A DNA stretch of 64,000 nt from Diphasiastrum complanatum (GCA_029204225.1 CM055105.1:15730348-15794347); one strand, 5' to 3'; counted from the first letter of the stretch, positions 23,166-36,264 are shown. Translations and numbers: made by a program. The notes: generated by a model from the letters alone, not told the origin.

Positions 23166-23927
23166 TGTCGCGGAAGCTTTTTCTTTCTTGTTTCGTATTC
23201 GTCCTCTATTCTGATTCGCGAACAATTTTCTGTCTTTGAATTTTCTTTTCGTGCGGAAGCTCTTACGGGATCCCAGACACTCGACTACGCATCACAGAAC
23301 ATATTTTATTCTAGCAATCAAGAGACACAACACAAGGCCAAGAGATACACGAAACAAAGCGACTATATTGTCAGTTTGGTTTTAGAACGAGATCGTCAGT
23401 GTCTCGCTCATTGGTGGATTGACTCTCTGCTCTTTCATTGTGTTCTGCTCGTTGGCAGATTTTCATGCACAGCTATGGTATTTTTGCTTTCTTACTCTAT
23501 TCGCTACGTCTCTCTCTGTTTCTTGCAGATCTCTGTATTCACTATCTCTCTTCTTTTTTCTCTTCTTGGTTATGATCCAAAGAGGATCGTTTATACCTCC
23601 ATTGTGTGAAATTTACAAGATAGCTAAACGTAGAATCACAAGACTAGTTAACGCTAATCAGCTAGTTAGTTAGTCTTCGTCGTTGCTATTCGTTTCAGCT
23701 GGGCATGAAGCCCATTGAGCCGCCAGCTGGCAGCGCAAAGGATTTCTCTTCGTTTATTTCGTTCTTTTCATTTTGCGGTCCTGGAGATGTGTTTACGATT
23801 CGCGATTGATTCGCGAATCGTTCGTGCTTCAAGTCAAAGACAAGTTGACTATCGCAAATTGTTCCCATTCGACCTTCGTGTCTTGTTTGTGCTGCGACAA
23901 AGTTGCAAGAGTTCACCATTTCTAACA
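23166..23927 (-). mobile_element. 3' LTR of minus-strand copia element, family C
   Basis: On the minus strand the LTR starts TGTTAGAAATGG (from 23927), immediately after a purine-rich tract (GTTCAAGAGGGAG, 23928-23940). It ends GCGACA at 23166. The end resembles that of the related plus-strand copy just before 31616 (TTTGCGACA). Overlapping ORFs inside are spurious. Confidence 0.75.
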
Positions 23928-23937
23928 CTCCCTCTTG

Positions 23938-26525
23938 AACCTTGCAGCTTTGTTTGTTCAATCTAATTGCCTCTCTTTGCTTGGTAAAGAGTGGCTTGTC
24001 GAGCGATTTCGTGAGGAGATCTGTTATCATACTTTCTGATTTTATGAACTAGACCTGGAGCTCTCCTTTCGAGATCAAATCTCAAATGTAATGGTACTTC
24101 AGAGGAATGTGCTTTGTCTTTGAATGGAAGACAGGATCCTGGGACAGATAGATGGCACTCTGGGAGTCCATCATCATCGTGCTTGGCCCCTCTTGTGGTA
24201 CCCAATCTCCTCCAACATCATCCATGGCCACACTACCTCATTCACCACTTTCAAGGCTGTGGCATACTCAGCTTCGCAAGAGGATTGAGCTACAAGAGTT
24301 TGCTTTTTGCATATCCAGCTGATTGTAGCTCTGCACGCTATTGTACATCCTCCAATAATGGACTTGTTGTCATCCTTGCAGCTCGCCCAGCTTGCATCAT
24401 TGTAGTGATGTAGCTCGAATCCTTTCTCCTCGTTTCTAGCTCTGTAGGTTAATCCAATATTCTGGGTACCCTTCAGATACTGTAGGATTCGTTTGGCCAT
24501 TTGCCAATGTGCTAGACCAGGATTGGAACATAATTGGCTCAATGCCGAAACAGAGAAGGCCAGATCCGGTCTGGTACAAATTGTCAAGTACATCGGACTC
24601 CCAATTAAGTTTTGATAGGGTATACCTGCCATCTTCTATTCTTCCTCTTCTGTTTTTAAGCAATCATGTTTCGTGAGCTTGGCTCCAGCTATCATTGGTG
24701 TGGCTTTTTCTTTGCAGTCCATCGTGTGGTACTACTTCAGCACTTTTATGGCGTATTCTGACTGACTCAAATGCATGTCGCCATTTGTTCGATCTCTTCT
24801 GATCGCCAGCCCTAGGCATTTTGTTGCTTCTCCAAGATCTGTGATTTCGTAACTTTCAGAAATCTGACTCTTCGTGTCTTTGATCAGCATCAAGGAATTT
24901 TCTATCATCAACGAATCATCCACGAAAATGGTCAGTATCACAAAAATTTTTCCTACTCTTTTGATGTAGACATTATAGTCTAGTTGAGTAGGGTTGAAGC
25001 CTAGAGACTTCAGAAGACCATCAAGCTTTTTGTACTAGACCCGTGATGCATGTTTTAGACCGTAGATGCATCTCTACAATCGACAGACATATTGTTTGTT
25101 ATCGGGGTCTTCATAGCCTTCAGGTTGCTTCATGAAGATTTTCTCCTCTAGATCTCCATGGAGAAAGGTTGTTTTCACGTCAATCTGGTGAATTTCCAGA
25201 TTGTACAGTGTGGCGTATGCAAGGAGTAGCCTTATGCTTGTCATCTTCACCACGGGCGAATATGTGTCAAAATAGTCGACACCATATCTTTGCGTGTAGC
25301 TTTTTGCGACAAGCCTTGCCTTGTAGCGGCCAATAGTGCCATCTAATTTTAGCTTTTTCTTGTTCACCCACTTGTAGTCAACTATTTTCCTGTTTTCTGG
25401 CAGTGGCTCTAATGTACATGCCTCATTTTGCCTCATCGACTCGATCTCCTCTGAAATTGCCTGCTTCCAGAATTCTCCCTCTGGACTCTGGATAGCTTCT
25501 TGGTATCTTGTTGGCTCTTTTCTGAAGCTGCAGTACTTGAACTGCTTGTCTTCGCTCCATTGAAGATTGTCAGAGTAGCGGTCTGGAGGTCTTCTTTGTC
25601 TTGTTGACCTTCGAGGTTCGTTTCGTCGCTGCTTGGAACATTTCTTGTTCGTGGGGTCGATCCTCTGCTTCCTGGTGCTCTAGAATCTGGGGCTTTGCAT
25701 TATGATTTGATGGATGTCCTCGATCTCCTTCTTGAATAGGCAGCAGTGTGAAGATCCAGAATCTTGAGAATTATGTGCTTTTGTATTCACCTCCATTGTC
25801 AGATCTAAGGATTTGTATCTTTTTCGAGGTGTGTCGCTCTGCAAATGCCACGAACCTCTTGAAAGAATCAAATACTTAGGATTTCTTCTTTTAAGTAGTA
25901 GATCATGGTCATTCGGCTGTAATCATCTATGAACGTTAGAAAATATCTCGAACCTAAGAGCGAATCTGTTTCCATCAGAGTGGACGAGCTCAAAAACTTC
26001 TTTGGCTCTTCTTCCCTCGTGTGTGAATGGATTTCGATGTTGCTTGCCTTTCTAACAAGCTTCGCAGAACTCAGTCTCTGGCCTTGAAAACTTGAGACCT
26101 GTGACAATGTCCTTTCTGCTCATGTCATACAGGCTTCGCATGTTCAGATGATACATTCTTCTATGCCAGAGCTGATCTTCATTTTCTGAAGCATTTAAAA
26201 TGCTTTCAGAGTTGCTGATTATTTTGGCCTGGTAGGGATTTCCTTCTCTACATATGAGTGTCAGCAACTTGTTTGTCGTCTTCTCGATCATACGACAAGT
26301 GTTGTTGTCGAATAAAACTTGAATGCCTAGATCTGCCATCTTGGAGACAGATAGCAAATCCTTTCTGAGTGAGGGCACATAGAGTGGTCATTGCAGCTCT
26401 ACTTGGCCTGACAGTGTTCGTAGTTGTAAAGAGCCGATGCCTTTGACATCGTTTCTGCTTCCATCGCCTAGAATCACTGCTCTGTCATTTTCGAGTTCGC
26501 GAAAGTTGATCAAGATCTTCTTGTT
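23938..26525 (-). pseudogene. Ty1/copia protease to RNase H, family C
   Basis: From 26525 downward: post-protease block (FRELENDRAVILGDGS, LYVPSLRKDLLSVSKM), integrase zinc region (LWHRRMYHLN...FCEAC), a partial integrase core with internal loss around 25.5-25.9 kb, RT with KARLVAKSYTQRYGVDYFDT and FVDDSLMIENS in place of YVDD, then RNase H with SSCEAEYATALKVVNEVVW. There are many stops and frame changes. Gag and the 5' LTR are gone. It is the inverted relative of the element at 31.6-35.06 kb and keeps an RT segment that copy has lost. Confidence 0.88.
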
Positions 26526-26682
26526 TCAGGTTATGTGAGATGTTTGTTAAAAAATCACGATTCTAGCTTGACTAGTTTTGGTCATATGACTTGTAAATAG
26601 TTAGATGGTCATGATGTTGCTTGTCACACGTGCCAAATAACATAGAATTCCATTCATAAGGATGTTCTCAAGTAGACCTAAG

Positions 26683-27225
26683 TGTTAGAACCTTTGGAAT
26701 GAGTCCAAATTATGCTTAGATACAAGAGAGAAAAAATAGGAGCTATTTTTGGTAATTTTTGCATTGTTGAGGGATCTCCAAGATTTCAACCCTAACTTGG
26801 TAGGGATGAAAGATCCACCAAAATTAGAATTAGGGATAGGTTTAGAGCTACTCATACCTGTCCAAAACTGTGATGGATCATGTATATATAGGTGATGATA
26901 TCTCACCAAAATCAATCAAGCAATTTCATGATTTTTCTCTCATAATGGTGCAATTGCTTTCTATGTTCATAATTGTTTGAGTTCTTGTGATTACTAATGA
27001 TTACAGGATTGAATGTAGGTCTGGTGTACAGTATCAGACTGTGGGAGGCCGTACTTTCACACGTGTGAAGGCTTCTTCAAGGATTTGGGCCATTTAGTGA
27101 GGTTCAACCATAGATTTTTGATGGATTTTGATGGTTCAACTTGTGATAATCTTATGAGATCATAATCTATTGTTTCCCTCATCATTTCAAGTGTTTTAGG
27201 ATTCTTATTTGCTGTAATTTTTACA
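26683..27225 (+). mobile_element. 5' LTR of plus-strand copia element, family D
   Basis: Bounded by TGTTAGAACC and TTTTTACA, directly followed by the primer site tggtatcaaagc at 27226-27237. A TATA-like tatatatagg lies near 26883. About 543 bp. Confidence 0.75.
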
Positions 27226-27237
27226 TGGTATCAAAGC
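27226..27237 (+). other. copia primer binding site, family D
   Basis: The sequence tggtatcaaagc abuts the LTR end and stands 768 bp before the gag ATG. The long leader between them has no gene. Confidence 0.82.
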
Positions 27238-28004
27238 CTAAAGGCTGAAATGAGCTAAATCCTTGGTTTTCACTCAATTTGATCACAATTTTTTATCTAA
27301 ATCTTGTGTAGATTGGATCTTAGCATGTAGCATTGATTCTAGAACTCAAAGTGAGTCAAATACATTGGATACTGGTGTTGTGTGACTTCATTTGCAGGTG
27401 TTTAGGTGTCTAAAACCAGAAGCAAAGTTGAATTCAATTCACATTACCAAGATAGCAAGTTTTGCTTGCTCCAAGCATTGATTTCTAAGGGAGTTCTGGA
27501 GGTGATTTCATAGAGGAGTTTTGGGGACTCTTCAAGGCTGTTCTAAGGTGTAGAGGACACCTCCTAAAGTGATTTAAGGTTCAGTCCAACCATTGCTTAA
27601 CTTATGCACAAAATTAGATCAATTTTTCATCAATTTTAGTGAATTTTTGCTTGTGATTGGATAGTGGATTGTGTTGCATCCTCATTAAGTTCTTTTTATA
27701 TCTTTTAAAAGTGATTTTGGAAGTATATTAGGTTGCTGAAATTCACTATTTATCATATCATTTGGAAGCTTTTATGTTCTTTATAGAAAGAGGGGCAATT
27801 CTACTAGTATTGTCTACTTCAATCAAGCAAGTACATTGTTTCTAGTATTCTATGACTTGATTTTGTTAAAGATCATTCTTAGATCTTTATAGGAAGTCTA
27901 TTACTGATCTTTTCAGGTCCCTAAGAAGTGGGATAAGGTAGATCTTCAATCAAATCAGTAGAAGTAAACTTCATTTGTGTCAAGTCCATTGATTAGGAGA
28001 CTAC

Positions 28005-28943
28005 ATGGCATCTATAAATGCATATCTTTTGGATACTAATGAAAGGCTCAACAAAACTAACTATTCCATATGGAAAGTTAGAATGGAATCCATCATGATC
28101 ATGCAAGATCTGATGGAAATTGTAAATGGTAAGGAGGGTGAACCTATTTATCCTCAAGAAAAAGCCAAATACATCAAGAGGTGCAATGTTGCACTACATT
28201 GCATAAAAATGAATGTTGCAAATGAACTCTTAAGAGAGGTAGGAGATTGCACTTCGGCTCAAGATGCTTGGGAGACTTTGCAAAATGTCTATGAATCCAA
28301 GAACCAAATTAGAATGTTAACTTTGAAGAATCAAATCTATAGAAGCTATCAAAAGAAAGGAGAGAGTGCACATACTTTTGTCCTAAGAGTAAAGGAATTG
28401 AACAAAGAGCTAGCCTTCATAGGTGATCCTATCAAGGATGAAGATCTTGTTCAACTCATATTGAATGGACTAAGCTTTGAATTTGACAATTTGGTTCAGG
28501 GATATGCAATTATGGGTAAGCTACCCATACTTGAAGAACTCCAAGGCACACTCATGGCCGAGGAATCAAGAAGGAGCCAAATGCAAGAGAGGATGGATAG
28601 GCTTTCCATACAAGGTGGAGATGACCAAGCTCTCTTCACCAAAGGCAAAGGCAAGTCCAAAGGCAAAGGATCAACATTCAAGAAGTCTTCAAAGCTTGAG
28701 GATCAAGAAGGACCCTCAAAGGCATCTCCATCAACCACCAAAGTCAAGAAGGACAAATCAAAGGTGAAGTGCTACTATTGTAGCAAGATGGGGCATTATG
28801 CCTTGGAATGCTTCAAGAGGAAGCAAGATCAAAGCCAAGACAACATGAGCAAAGAGGAGGAGGAGGAGAGTTCACATGAGGACTCTCATGATGTCCATAT
28901 TTTCTTCAACAGGCTTCAAAGGAGAAGATCCTTGGTGGATTGA
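28005..28943 (+). CDS. copia Gag polyprotein with zinc knuckle
   Basis: This is an uninterrupted 312-codon Gag. The N-terminal half is the retrotransposon Gag fold typical of plant copia elements (LNKTNYSIWKVRMESIM, LHCIKMNVANELLREVGDCT, AWETLQNVYES, MLTLKNQIY). A Lys-rich linker follows, and a CCHC zinc knuckle CYYCSKMGHYALEC sits near residue 260 (C-x2-C-x4-H-x4-C). Gag packages element RNA into cytoplasmic particles. A stop after SLVD at 28943 parts it from the protease by a frameshift. Of the window's copia Gags, this one is intact in length. Confidence 0.88.
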   Translation: MASINAYLLDTNERLNKTNYSIWKVRMESIMIMQDLMEIVNGKEGEPIYPQEKAKYIKRCNVALHCIKMNVANELLREVGDCTSAQDAWETLQNVYESKNQIRMLTLKNQIYRSYQKKGESAHTFVLRVKELNKELAFIGDPIKDEDLVQLILNGLSFEFDNLVQGYAIMGKLPILEELQGTLMAEESRRSQMQERMDRLSIQGGDDQALFTKGKGKSKGKGSTFKKSSKLEDQEGPSKASPSTTKVKKDKSKVKCYYCSKMGHYALECFKRKQDQSQDNMSKEEEEESSHEDSHDVHIFFNRLQRRRSLVD

Positions 28944-29200
28944 CTCGGGTGCTAGTTCATACATGACTAGCAAAAGAGAGTTTTTCTCTTCTCTCTTAAA
29001 TTAAGATGGACCTATAAAGTCTATCTGTACAACAAATGATGAAGCTTGTAAGATTGAAGGAGTTGGTAGCATTCCCCTTTGCTTAGGATCTTCCAAAAAG
29101 ATCAACATAGAAGGTGTTTTGTACATTCCTACAATAACTAAGAATCTACTAAGTGCTGGCCAAATGGTATCGTAGGATCATCCTTGGTTGCCAAAGGTGT
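28925..29200 (+). pseudogene. copia protease fragment, family D
   Basis: In the frame after Gag the DNA reads WWIDSGASSYMTS, with the D-S-G catalytic triad, then KNLLSAGQMVS. It ends at a stop and loses similarity near 29200, about 57 bp before a CACTA-like terminus. Confidence 0.8.
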
Positions 29201-29256
29201 TGGCAATTGATTGTGCAGTTTTGAAAACCATTATTGGCATTTGATCATTGAGCGCT

Positions 29257-29315
29257 CACTACAACAAGACGCACGATTTCTAGCACTTTTTTTGAAAGAT
29301 AGAATCTAAAATGAG
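29257..29315 (+). mobile_element. CACTA-type terminal inverted repeat (start only)
   Basis: CACTACAACAAGACGCACG followed by a T-rich stretch and gaaagatagaatc matches, in the same sense, the terminus read on the minus strand at 3577. The partner end was not found, and no transposase is seen. Confidence 0.45.
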
Positions 29316-29688
29316 CTGTGGTGTCGGTTCGTTCTCCTGGTCTTCATTGATCGTGGGTCGTAAAGTGTGAAGGATTTCAGATCATTCAAGATCCAATCCA
29401 TGTCCCTAATCTTTGGTTACAATAAGGAGCAAACCAACAATCCTACCAATGTAGAAAAATCAGCAACTACATACAAAATGAGATGCAAACTCTAAGAGAT
29501 ACTGATCAAACATGAACCAAAACATAAAATACATTTTCTATCCATAAAATTATAGTACTCTATTGTATTTCACACGTGTGAAACCAAAAATAACAAAATA
29601 TGAGCATTCTACACACAAGATTGCAAGATATCACCAAGATAGTGCACCAATGAGTAGTAAAACCCAAAGAGAACCATGTATAATCATG

Positions 29689-29830
<142 letters not shown>

Positions 29831-29839
29831 AGAAGATAT

Positions 29840-30142
29840 GTCTCTCCACGAGTTACATCCTTTTAAAGAGTGTTCAGACCCTATTTGCCATTTGGCTTTC
29901 CCACCAGAATGTAAACCCTACTATTTTTGGGTCTAGATTCAATGTACCCAAAGTTTAAATTTGAATCTCTCTTAAACTCGACTACCAACTTTTCCATACT
30001 TTCAAAAAGTGTTTATTGAATGTATTTTAAACTAATATAACTTCAAAAATTTTATCTCTAAGTCTAAAATGAGTTTTGGCCTCTTATTGACAATTTACCA
30101 AAATATGACTAAACTAGACTAAACTAGTTGAAATCTCTCACA
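29840..30142 (-). mobile_element. copia LTR, minus strand, family E (U3 part)
   Basis: The reverse complement begins TGTGAGAGATTTCAACTAG at 30142 and is over 90% identical by eye to the LTR at 35064-35390. The TATA box of that copy (ctataaaag) reads ctttaaaag here. Beyond the microsatellite, towards 29560, the two copies no longer match. Confidence 0.8.
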
Positions 30143-30480
30143 CTCCCTCTTCAACTGGTTTTGGCATAGTTTTGACAATACTACTTTGATCCAACTTTAG
30201 AATGATCTCCATCCTAGGTATAGATCTCCTTTCTAAGGCTCTAAAGTATCTTTCATAATTGATATAGAGAATAGTGTCCAAATTGGATGCTCACTATTTC
30301 TTACATCGATTTTACACATCAAGATATAACTAGAACATGAAGAACCAAATAGAATGTGAATGAAATGATTCCTCCATGTTTCAAACTTTGAACTCTCTAG
30401 AAAATTACGGCAACCGAACAATATATGTGAGTGATGACCATTTGCTTGTGGAGGCTGCATTTATGCTTGAGAGAGATTTT
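30143..30480 (-). pseudogene. 3' end of copia element, family E
   Basis: The purine tract preceding the LTR (AACCAGTTGAAGAGGGAG read on the minus strand, 30143-30160) marks the 3' end of an internal region. A 75-codon ORF (30233-30460) upstream of it shows no clear pol motif. The body of the element is absent. Confidence 0.55.
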
Positions 30481-31615
30481 CCAATCTCCATCTTGGACAT
30501 ACAAGTGCATCTACTTGTGGATTTGGTCCAATAAATTGGTATTGTTGGTCATGTGCACTCAAGTTACAAAACATATGAGGTTTTTGTGGCTTCAATAGTT
30601 TTAGCATCATTTTTTTTCTATATTATGGAACACTCCTCTCATCATGCAATAAATGTTTATAGGTGGATGTTTGTTTTGGAAAGATTCATGAAAGTTTTGA
30701 AATATTTTGTGTGTCAAAAGGCAAGACCAGAGAGTAGCATGGCCGAGGGGTGGTTAGTGCAAAAATCTCTTATGTGACTGAAATTTGGCTTCAAGTACAT
30801 TTGTCTACTCCACGATGATGGAATGATGAGGAGAACAGTGAGATAAAAGGCATAAAACCCCAAGGTATAGGTGCTCCTAAGAAAATGACACATTTTCTTA
30901 GAAAAAAATTTGTTCTTTCATGCTCTATATTTCTAGAGTGATGGATAAGTGTTTGGAGATATATGAACAAGAGAAGAAGAAAAGAGCGTTGGCTAGAAAT
31001 AGACACCAACATTATAGACATAGGAGTCAAGCTACACCTTCACGTGATGTTGTGAGCCATTTCCAACCAAATCCACTATAGAATGGATAGTTAACACACT
31101 CTAACAAGCAAGATCAAAGGGACAAGTCATATCTGACATGGAATGTAAGTTTGCAAGAGGATGTGATTGAGAGGTTTATTGTTTTTTTTTATTAAATACA
31201 ATGTACTTGTACAATGATTGATTATTGTCTTAATTACAATTGATATGTGGCAATATCGAAAGTATAGTGCAATGTGGGCATATGGTTGTCATCATCGCGT
31301 TGAACGATGAACTTAGGATTATGGTGTAATGTTATCTTTCAATCAAGAAAGTTGGAATAGTGCACGAGACCAGAGTCCAATTTCTAGAGAGCTTAAGTAT
31401 GTAGGAACTATTCAAGATATATATGAAGTGTGTTTCAATGAAAATGGTAAATAGTTTTTGTTTGATGTAAAATGATTCAAAATGAATTAGCAAGGGTCAA
31501 ATGCAACTGTGAAAAGAGAACGTAGTGGATTGCTTGTTATCGATTCAACCAACACATTGAGCATGGAAAAGAAACAAAATCGTTTGTGACAACGAAACGA
31601 AACCAGTTTGCGACA
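30481..31615. other. no supported gene; includes undefined 5' LTR of next element
   Basis: The final part, ending ttgcgaca at 31615, should be the LTR of the copia element that follows, since it abuts a primer site. Its start was not found, and it does not closely match the family C LTR except at the very end. Other ORFs here have no motif. Confidence 0.5.
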
Positions 31616-31627
31616 TGGTATCAGAGC
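31616..31627 (+). other. copia primer binding site, family C
   Basis: The sequence tggtatcagagc follows gcgaca, 52 bp before the gag ATG at 31680. Confidence 0.88.
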
Positions 31628-31679
31628 ACACAAAATATCACTATTGATATCTAAGCAGTGATTATCTAGACAACACAAT

Positions 31680-34600
31680 ATGGCTACAATGATCCAGACA
31701 AGAGTAGCAATCAGTCTTGATGGCACAAATTACAGGATATGGAAATTCAAGATCAAAACATTTTTGAAGGGCGAAGGCATCTGGTCGGTGACCAAACTCT
31801 CAGAGGTGCAGCCTCCAGAGGGAGACCCGAGGAGAGTTGAATGGATCAGAAAGGATGAGCATGCAATGGTGATCATCGTTTCATCCATCAATGAAGATTT
31901 ACTCATGCAGATTGAAGACTGCAAAAGCAGCCATGCAATGTGGGAAAGATTAAAACAGAAGTATGAAGTAAGGATTGCAGCTTCAGTCATGCATCTTTAC
32001 AATCAGCTACAATCCATACGATGGGATGGCAACCAGTTAGATCAGCATGTTGAAAAGATTAGAACGATATTCGCTCAGCTCACTGCATCAGGACAAGAGC
32101 ACCAGGTCCCAGCACCACAGCAGCTGATGTACTTCATGAAATCTCTACCTACGTCCTATCAGCCATTGAGAATGCTCATATTGAGTCTACCAGAGTTGAC
32201 ATTCGACAAAGGAGTCAGTCTTGTCGCTAATGAGAGACTGATGAGGGATGAAGGAGAAAGAAGCAATGATCAAGAAAAGGTCCTCTTCACAAAAGGAAAG
32301 AAGAAAAACAAGAACAAATCTAGATTCGAGAAAAAGAAGTCCTCGAATCAAAAATCTTCTTCATGTGTCACTGCCACAAACCGGGCCATACAGCCAACAT
32401 ATGTTGGTTCAATCCAGCAATATCTTGCATGCACTGCAAGAAGAAGGGTCACTCTGCATATGATTGTAGATTCAACCCAAAAAGGAAAAACAAAGCTAAA
32501 AAAGCTAATGTTGTAGAGTCGTCCAAGGATGCAGATAGAGGTGATGAAGCCTTCACGATACTTGATAAACAATGAGCTACACTGAACACAACTACGATGT
32601 AGTCATTGATTTAGGAGCAACATCACACATCACCTGCAACAAGAAAATCTTGATCAACTTCAGAGAACTCGAAAACAACAGAGCAGTGATTCTAGGTGAT
32701 GGGAGCATACACAATATCAAAGGCATCGGCACTCTACAACTGCGAACATTGTCAGGACAAGCAGAGCTGCCAAGAGCACTCTACGTCCCTTCACTGAGAA
32801 AAGATCTGCTATCAGTCTCCAAGATGACAGATCTTGGAATTCGAGGTTTATTCGACGACATCACATGCCGCATGATCGAGAATACGACAAACAAGTTGCT
32901 GACAGTCGGATGCAGAGAAGGAAACCTCTATCAAGCCAAAATATTCAGCAACTCTGATAGCATATTAAATGCATCAAAAAATGAAGATTAGCTCTAGCAC
33001 AGGAGAATGTATCATCTGAACATGCGGATCCTGTATGACATGTGCAAGAAAGACATAGTCACAGGTCTCAAGATATCAAGGCCCGAAATTGAGTTCTGCG
33101 AAGCCTGTCAAAAAGGCAAACAACATTGGAATCCATTCACACATGAGAGAAGAAGAGCCAAGGAAGTTCTTGAGCTCGTCCACTCAGATGTTTGTGGATC
33201 GATGAAGATGGATTCACTCTCAAGTTTGAGGTATTTTCTGACGTTCATAGATGATTACAGCCGGATGACCACGATCTACTACCTAAAGAAAAAATCTGAA
33301 GTGTTTGATTCCTTCAAGAAGTTCATGGCATTTGCAGAGCGACACACCTCAAAGAAGATTCAAATCATCAGATCTGACAATGGAGGTGAATACAAAAACA
33401 AGAAAGAAGAAATAGAACGGTAGTCAAAGGAGCTAGATGCATGATGGCACAGGCTCAATTGCCAAGTCAATCTTGGGCTGAGGCAGTAGCTGCAATAGTA
33501 CACTTGCAGCACAGATCCACAACGACAACTCTGGAAGATAAGACTCTGTACAAAATGTGGATAGGTAGAAAGCTTGATCTCTCATATGTACGTGTGTTTG
33601 GATGTGCAGCATACAAGCACATTCCAAAAGAAAAAAGAAACAAGCTTGATAACAAATCAGAGCAAACGGTCATGGTCGGTTACTCGAATGGATCATGAGT
33701 GTACAAACTCTACGATCCAACTACAAAAAAGGTTGTTTTGAGTAGAGATGTGAAGTTCAATGAGTCCACATTCCCTCCTGGACTGAAAGACGAAAGAGGC
33801 CATGAGATCTTCACACGGTTGTCTATTCAAGAGGGAGATCCAAGACAAACGTCAAATCAAAATATTGAGCCACAGACTCCAGAGCAGCAGGAATCAGAGT
33901 ATCAACTCCACGAACAAAAAAACATTCGAACAGTGACGAAACGAATCTAGAAGGTCAACAAGACAAGGAAGACCTCCAGACTGTTACTCTCACAATCTTC
34001 AGTGGAGCAAAGACACGCAGTTCGAGTACTGCAGCTTCACTGAAGAGCCAACAACATACCAAGAAGCTATCCAAAGTCTAGAGGGAGAATTCTGGAAGCA
34101 GGCAATATTAGAGGAGATCGAGTCGATGAGGCAAAATGAGGCATGGACACTAGAGCCACTGAAAGAAAACAAAAAATTCGTAAACCACAAGTGGGTATAC
34201 AAGAAGAAGATGAAATCATATGGCACCATTGGCCGCTACAAGGCAAGGCTTGTCGCAAAGGGCTACACACAGGGATATGGTGTTGATTATTTCAACACAT
34301 ATTCGCCGATGGTCAAGATGACAAGCATACGACTACTCCTTGCATATGCCACACAACACAATCTGGAAATTCACCAGATTGATGTGAAGACAACCTTTCT
34401 CCATGGAGATCTAGAGGAGAACCAGGCATCACGAGCTTGGTATAAGAAGCTCGATAGTCTTCGGAAGTCTCTAGACTTCAGTCCTACACAATCGGACTGT
34501 AACGTCTACATAAAAAGAGTAGGAAAATATTTTGTGATACTGACTACTTTCGTGGATGATTCCCTGATGATAAAAAATTCCTTGATGCTGATCAAAGACA

Positions 34601-35063
34601 CGGAAAGTCAGATTTCTGAAAACTATGAAATCACAAATCTAGGAGAAGCAACGAAATGCCTCAGGATGGAGATCAGAAGAGATCGAACAAAGGGCAAAAT
34701 GCATTTGAGTCAGTCAGAATATGTCAGAAAGGTGCTTAAGTAGTATCACATGATGGAGTGCAAAGAAAGGCCACACCAATTATAGTTGGAGCCAAGATGA
34801 CGAAATAGGATTGCCCTAAAATGGAAGAGGAAGAACAAAATATGGCAAGTATACACTACCAAAACTTGATCGGTAGTCTGATGTACCTTACAATTTGTAC
34901 CAGACCCGATCTAGCTTTCTCTATTTACGCCTTGAGCCAATTCTCTTCCAATCCTGGCATGGCACATTGGAAGATGGCAAAACAAATCCTACAGTATCTG
35001 AAGGGTACCCAGAATATGGGATTAACCTACAAAGCTAAAAACGAAAAAAAGAGATTCGAGCTG
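31680..35063 (+). pseudogene. near full-length Ty1/copia Gag-Pol, family C
   Basis: Gag (31680-32516) starts MATMIQTRVAISLDGTNYRI. In the next frame it leads into zinc knuckles, of which the second (CMHCKKKGHSAYDC) is intact and the first is damaged. Protease at 32572 has VIDLGATSHIT, so the catalytic D-S-G is D-L-G. Integrase has the FCEACQKGK zinc motif, HSDVCGSM, LTFIDDYSRM and IIRSDNGGEY, and then loses its catalytic-Glu block at about 33420. RT (from 34126) has KARLVAKGYTQGYGVDYFNT, a deletion after FLHGDLEE that removes the central segment, and FVDDS in place of YVDD. RNase H is cut at 35063 by the LTR of another copia element. Multiple stops make it non-autonomous. Confidence 0.9.
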
Positions 35064-35531
35064 TGTGAGAGATTTCAACTAGCTTAGTCTAGTTTAGTCA
35101 TATTTTGGTAAATTGTCAATAAGAGGCCAAAACTCATTTTAGACTTAGAGATAAACTTTTTGAAGTTATATTATTTAAAATACATTCAATAAACACTTTT
35201 TGAAAGTGTGAGAAATTTGGTAGTCGAGTTTGAGAGAGATTCAAATTTGAACTTTGAGTACATTGAATCTAGACCCAAAAATAGTAGGATTTACATTTTG
35301 GAGGGAAGCCAAGTGGCCAAGTAGGGTTTGGACACTCTATAAAAGCATGTGACTCATGGAGAGACAAATCTTCTCTCTTCTCTCTCTGATTGAATGCATG
35401 TAGTAGTGTGTTTTTGCCATAGAATCAAAGATAGATCTTGAATCTCAATCTAGTCTTGATCTTGGTGCATCTACACACCTTAGGAGATCACAAGTACATG
35501 TTGTGGACAGTCCACATGTGTGAAATTAACA
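35064..35531 (+). mobile_element. 5' LTR of plus-strand copia element, family E
   Basis: Bounded by TGTGAGAG and AAATTAACA, followed at 35532 by tggtatcagagc. A TATA box (ctataaaagc) lies near 35337, followed about 40 bp later by a pyrimidine-rich leader. It interrupts the RNase H of the preceding element, consistent with later insertion. Confidence 0.85.
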
Positions 35532-35543
35532 TGGTATCAGAGC
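35532..35543 (+). other. copia primer binding site, family E
   Basis: A perfect tggtatcagagc next to the LTR. The long leader to the gag start at 36265 holds no gene. Confidence 0.88.
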
Positions 35544-36264
35544 CTACCTAAGGTTACCATGCATTTTGATCCATTTGAGTGAAAACTTTTCATCAATCTC
35601 CAGAAATTGTCAAGTTCCATTTTCCTAGCTATCTTGTCTAATTTTGGATCATGATTGGGTCTGACCTGGTACTGTATGGAATCAGGTGCTCAGACACGTG
35701 TGAGGAACATCCAATTTCAGATTGAGAGTTCTCTCTCATGCTTGATTTTTTTATCTTGCTTGATAGCTTGTTCTGAAGCTATTTTCGTCTAGTTTCTGAT
35801 GCAATCAATTTCATTCCATTTGGTTGAGTCAATCAAAAGTTATAAGCTTTTGAAGAGGGTTAGGTAGGGCACTCAGACCTGGGTGGACACATTTGGTTTG
35901 GTCAAGAGGTTGCTTGGTTGATCATTGTTCACAGTTGTATGGTTACCAATCTCATTTATAAGTGATCTAGACATTGTTTTGAGATCATAGCCAATTTGTT
36001 TCATGCAATATCATTGAGTTTGAGTCAAATTGGGTTACTTAGTGTATTTCACATGCGCTAAGAGTAAATGATCCTAACTTTGCCTATTGTCCATCATTTG
36101 ATGTGAAATAGATCTTGTTTTAAAGAGATGTGAGTAGCTAGTGAGAATCAATTTACAAATTGTTGCAAGATCTTTCATAGGAGGAGATAGCACTTCATTA
36201 TTGGATCCTATTGAGAGTGTGTAGCAACATTTATTGTTCATCATTTGAGTTTTCTTCACTTTAA

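Noticed and set aside
22968-23673. Overlapping plus-strand ORFs with hydrophobic stretches
   Set aside because: They lie mainly inside the family C LTR (23166-23927), and the frames are antisense to the element.
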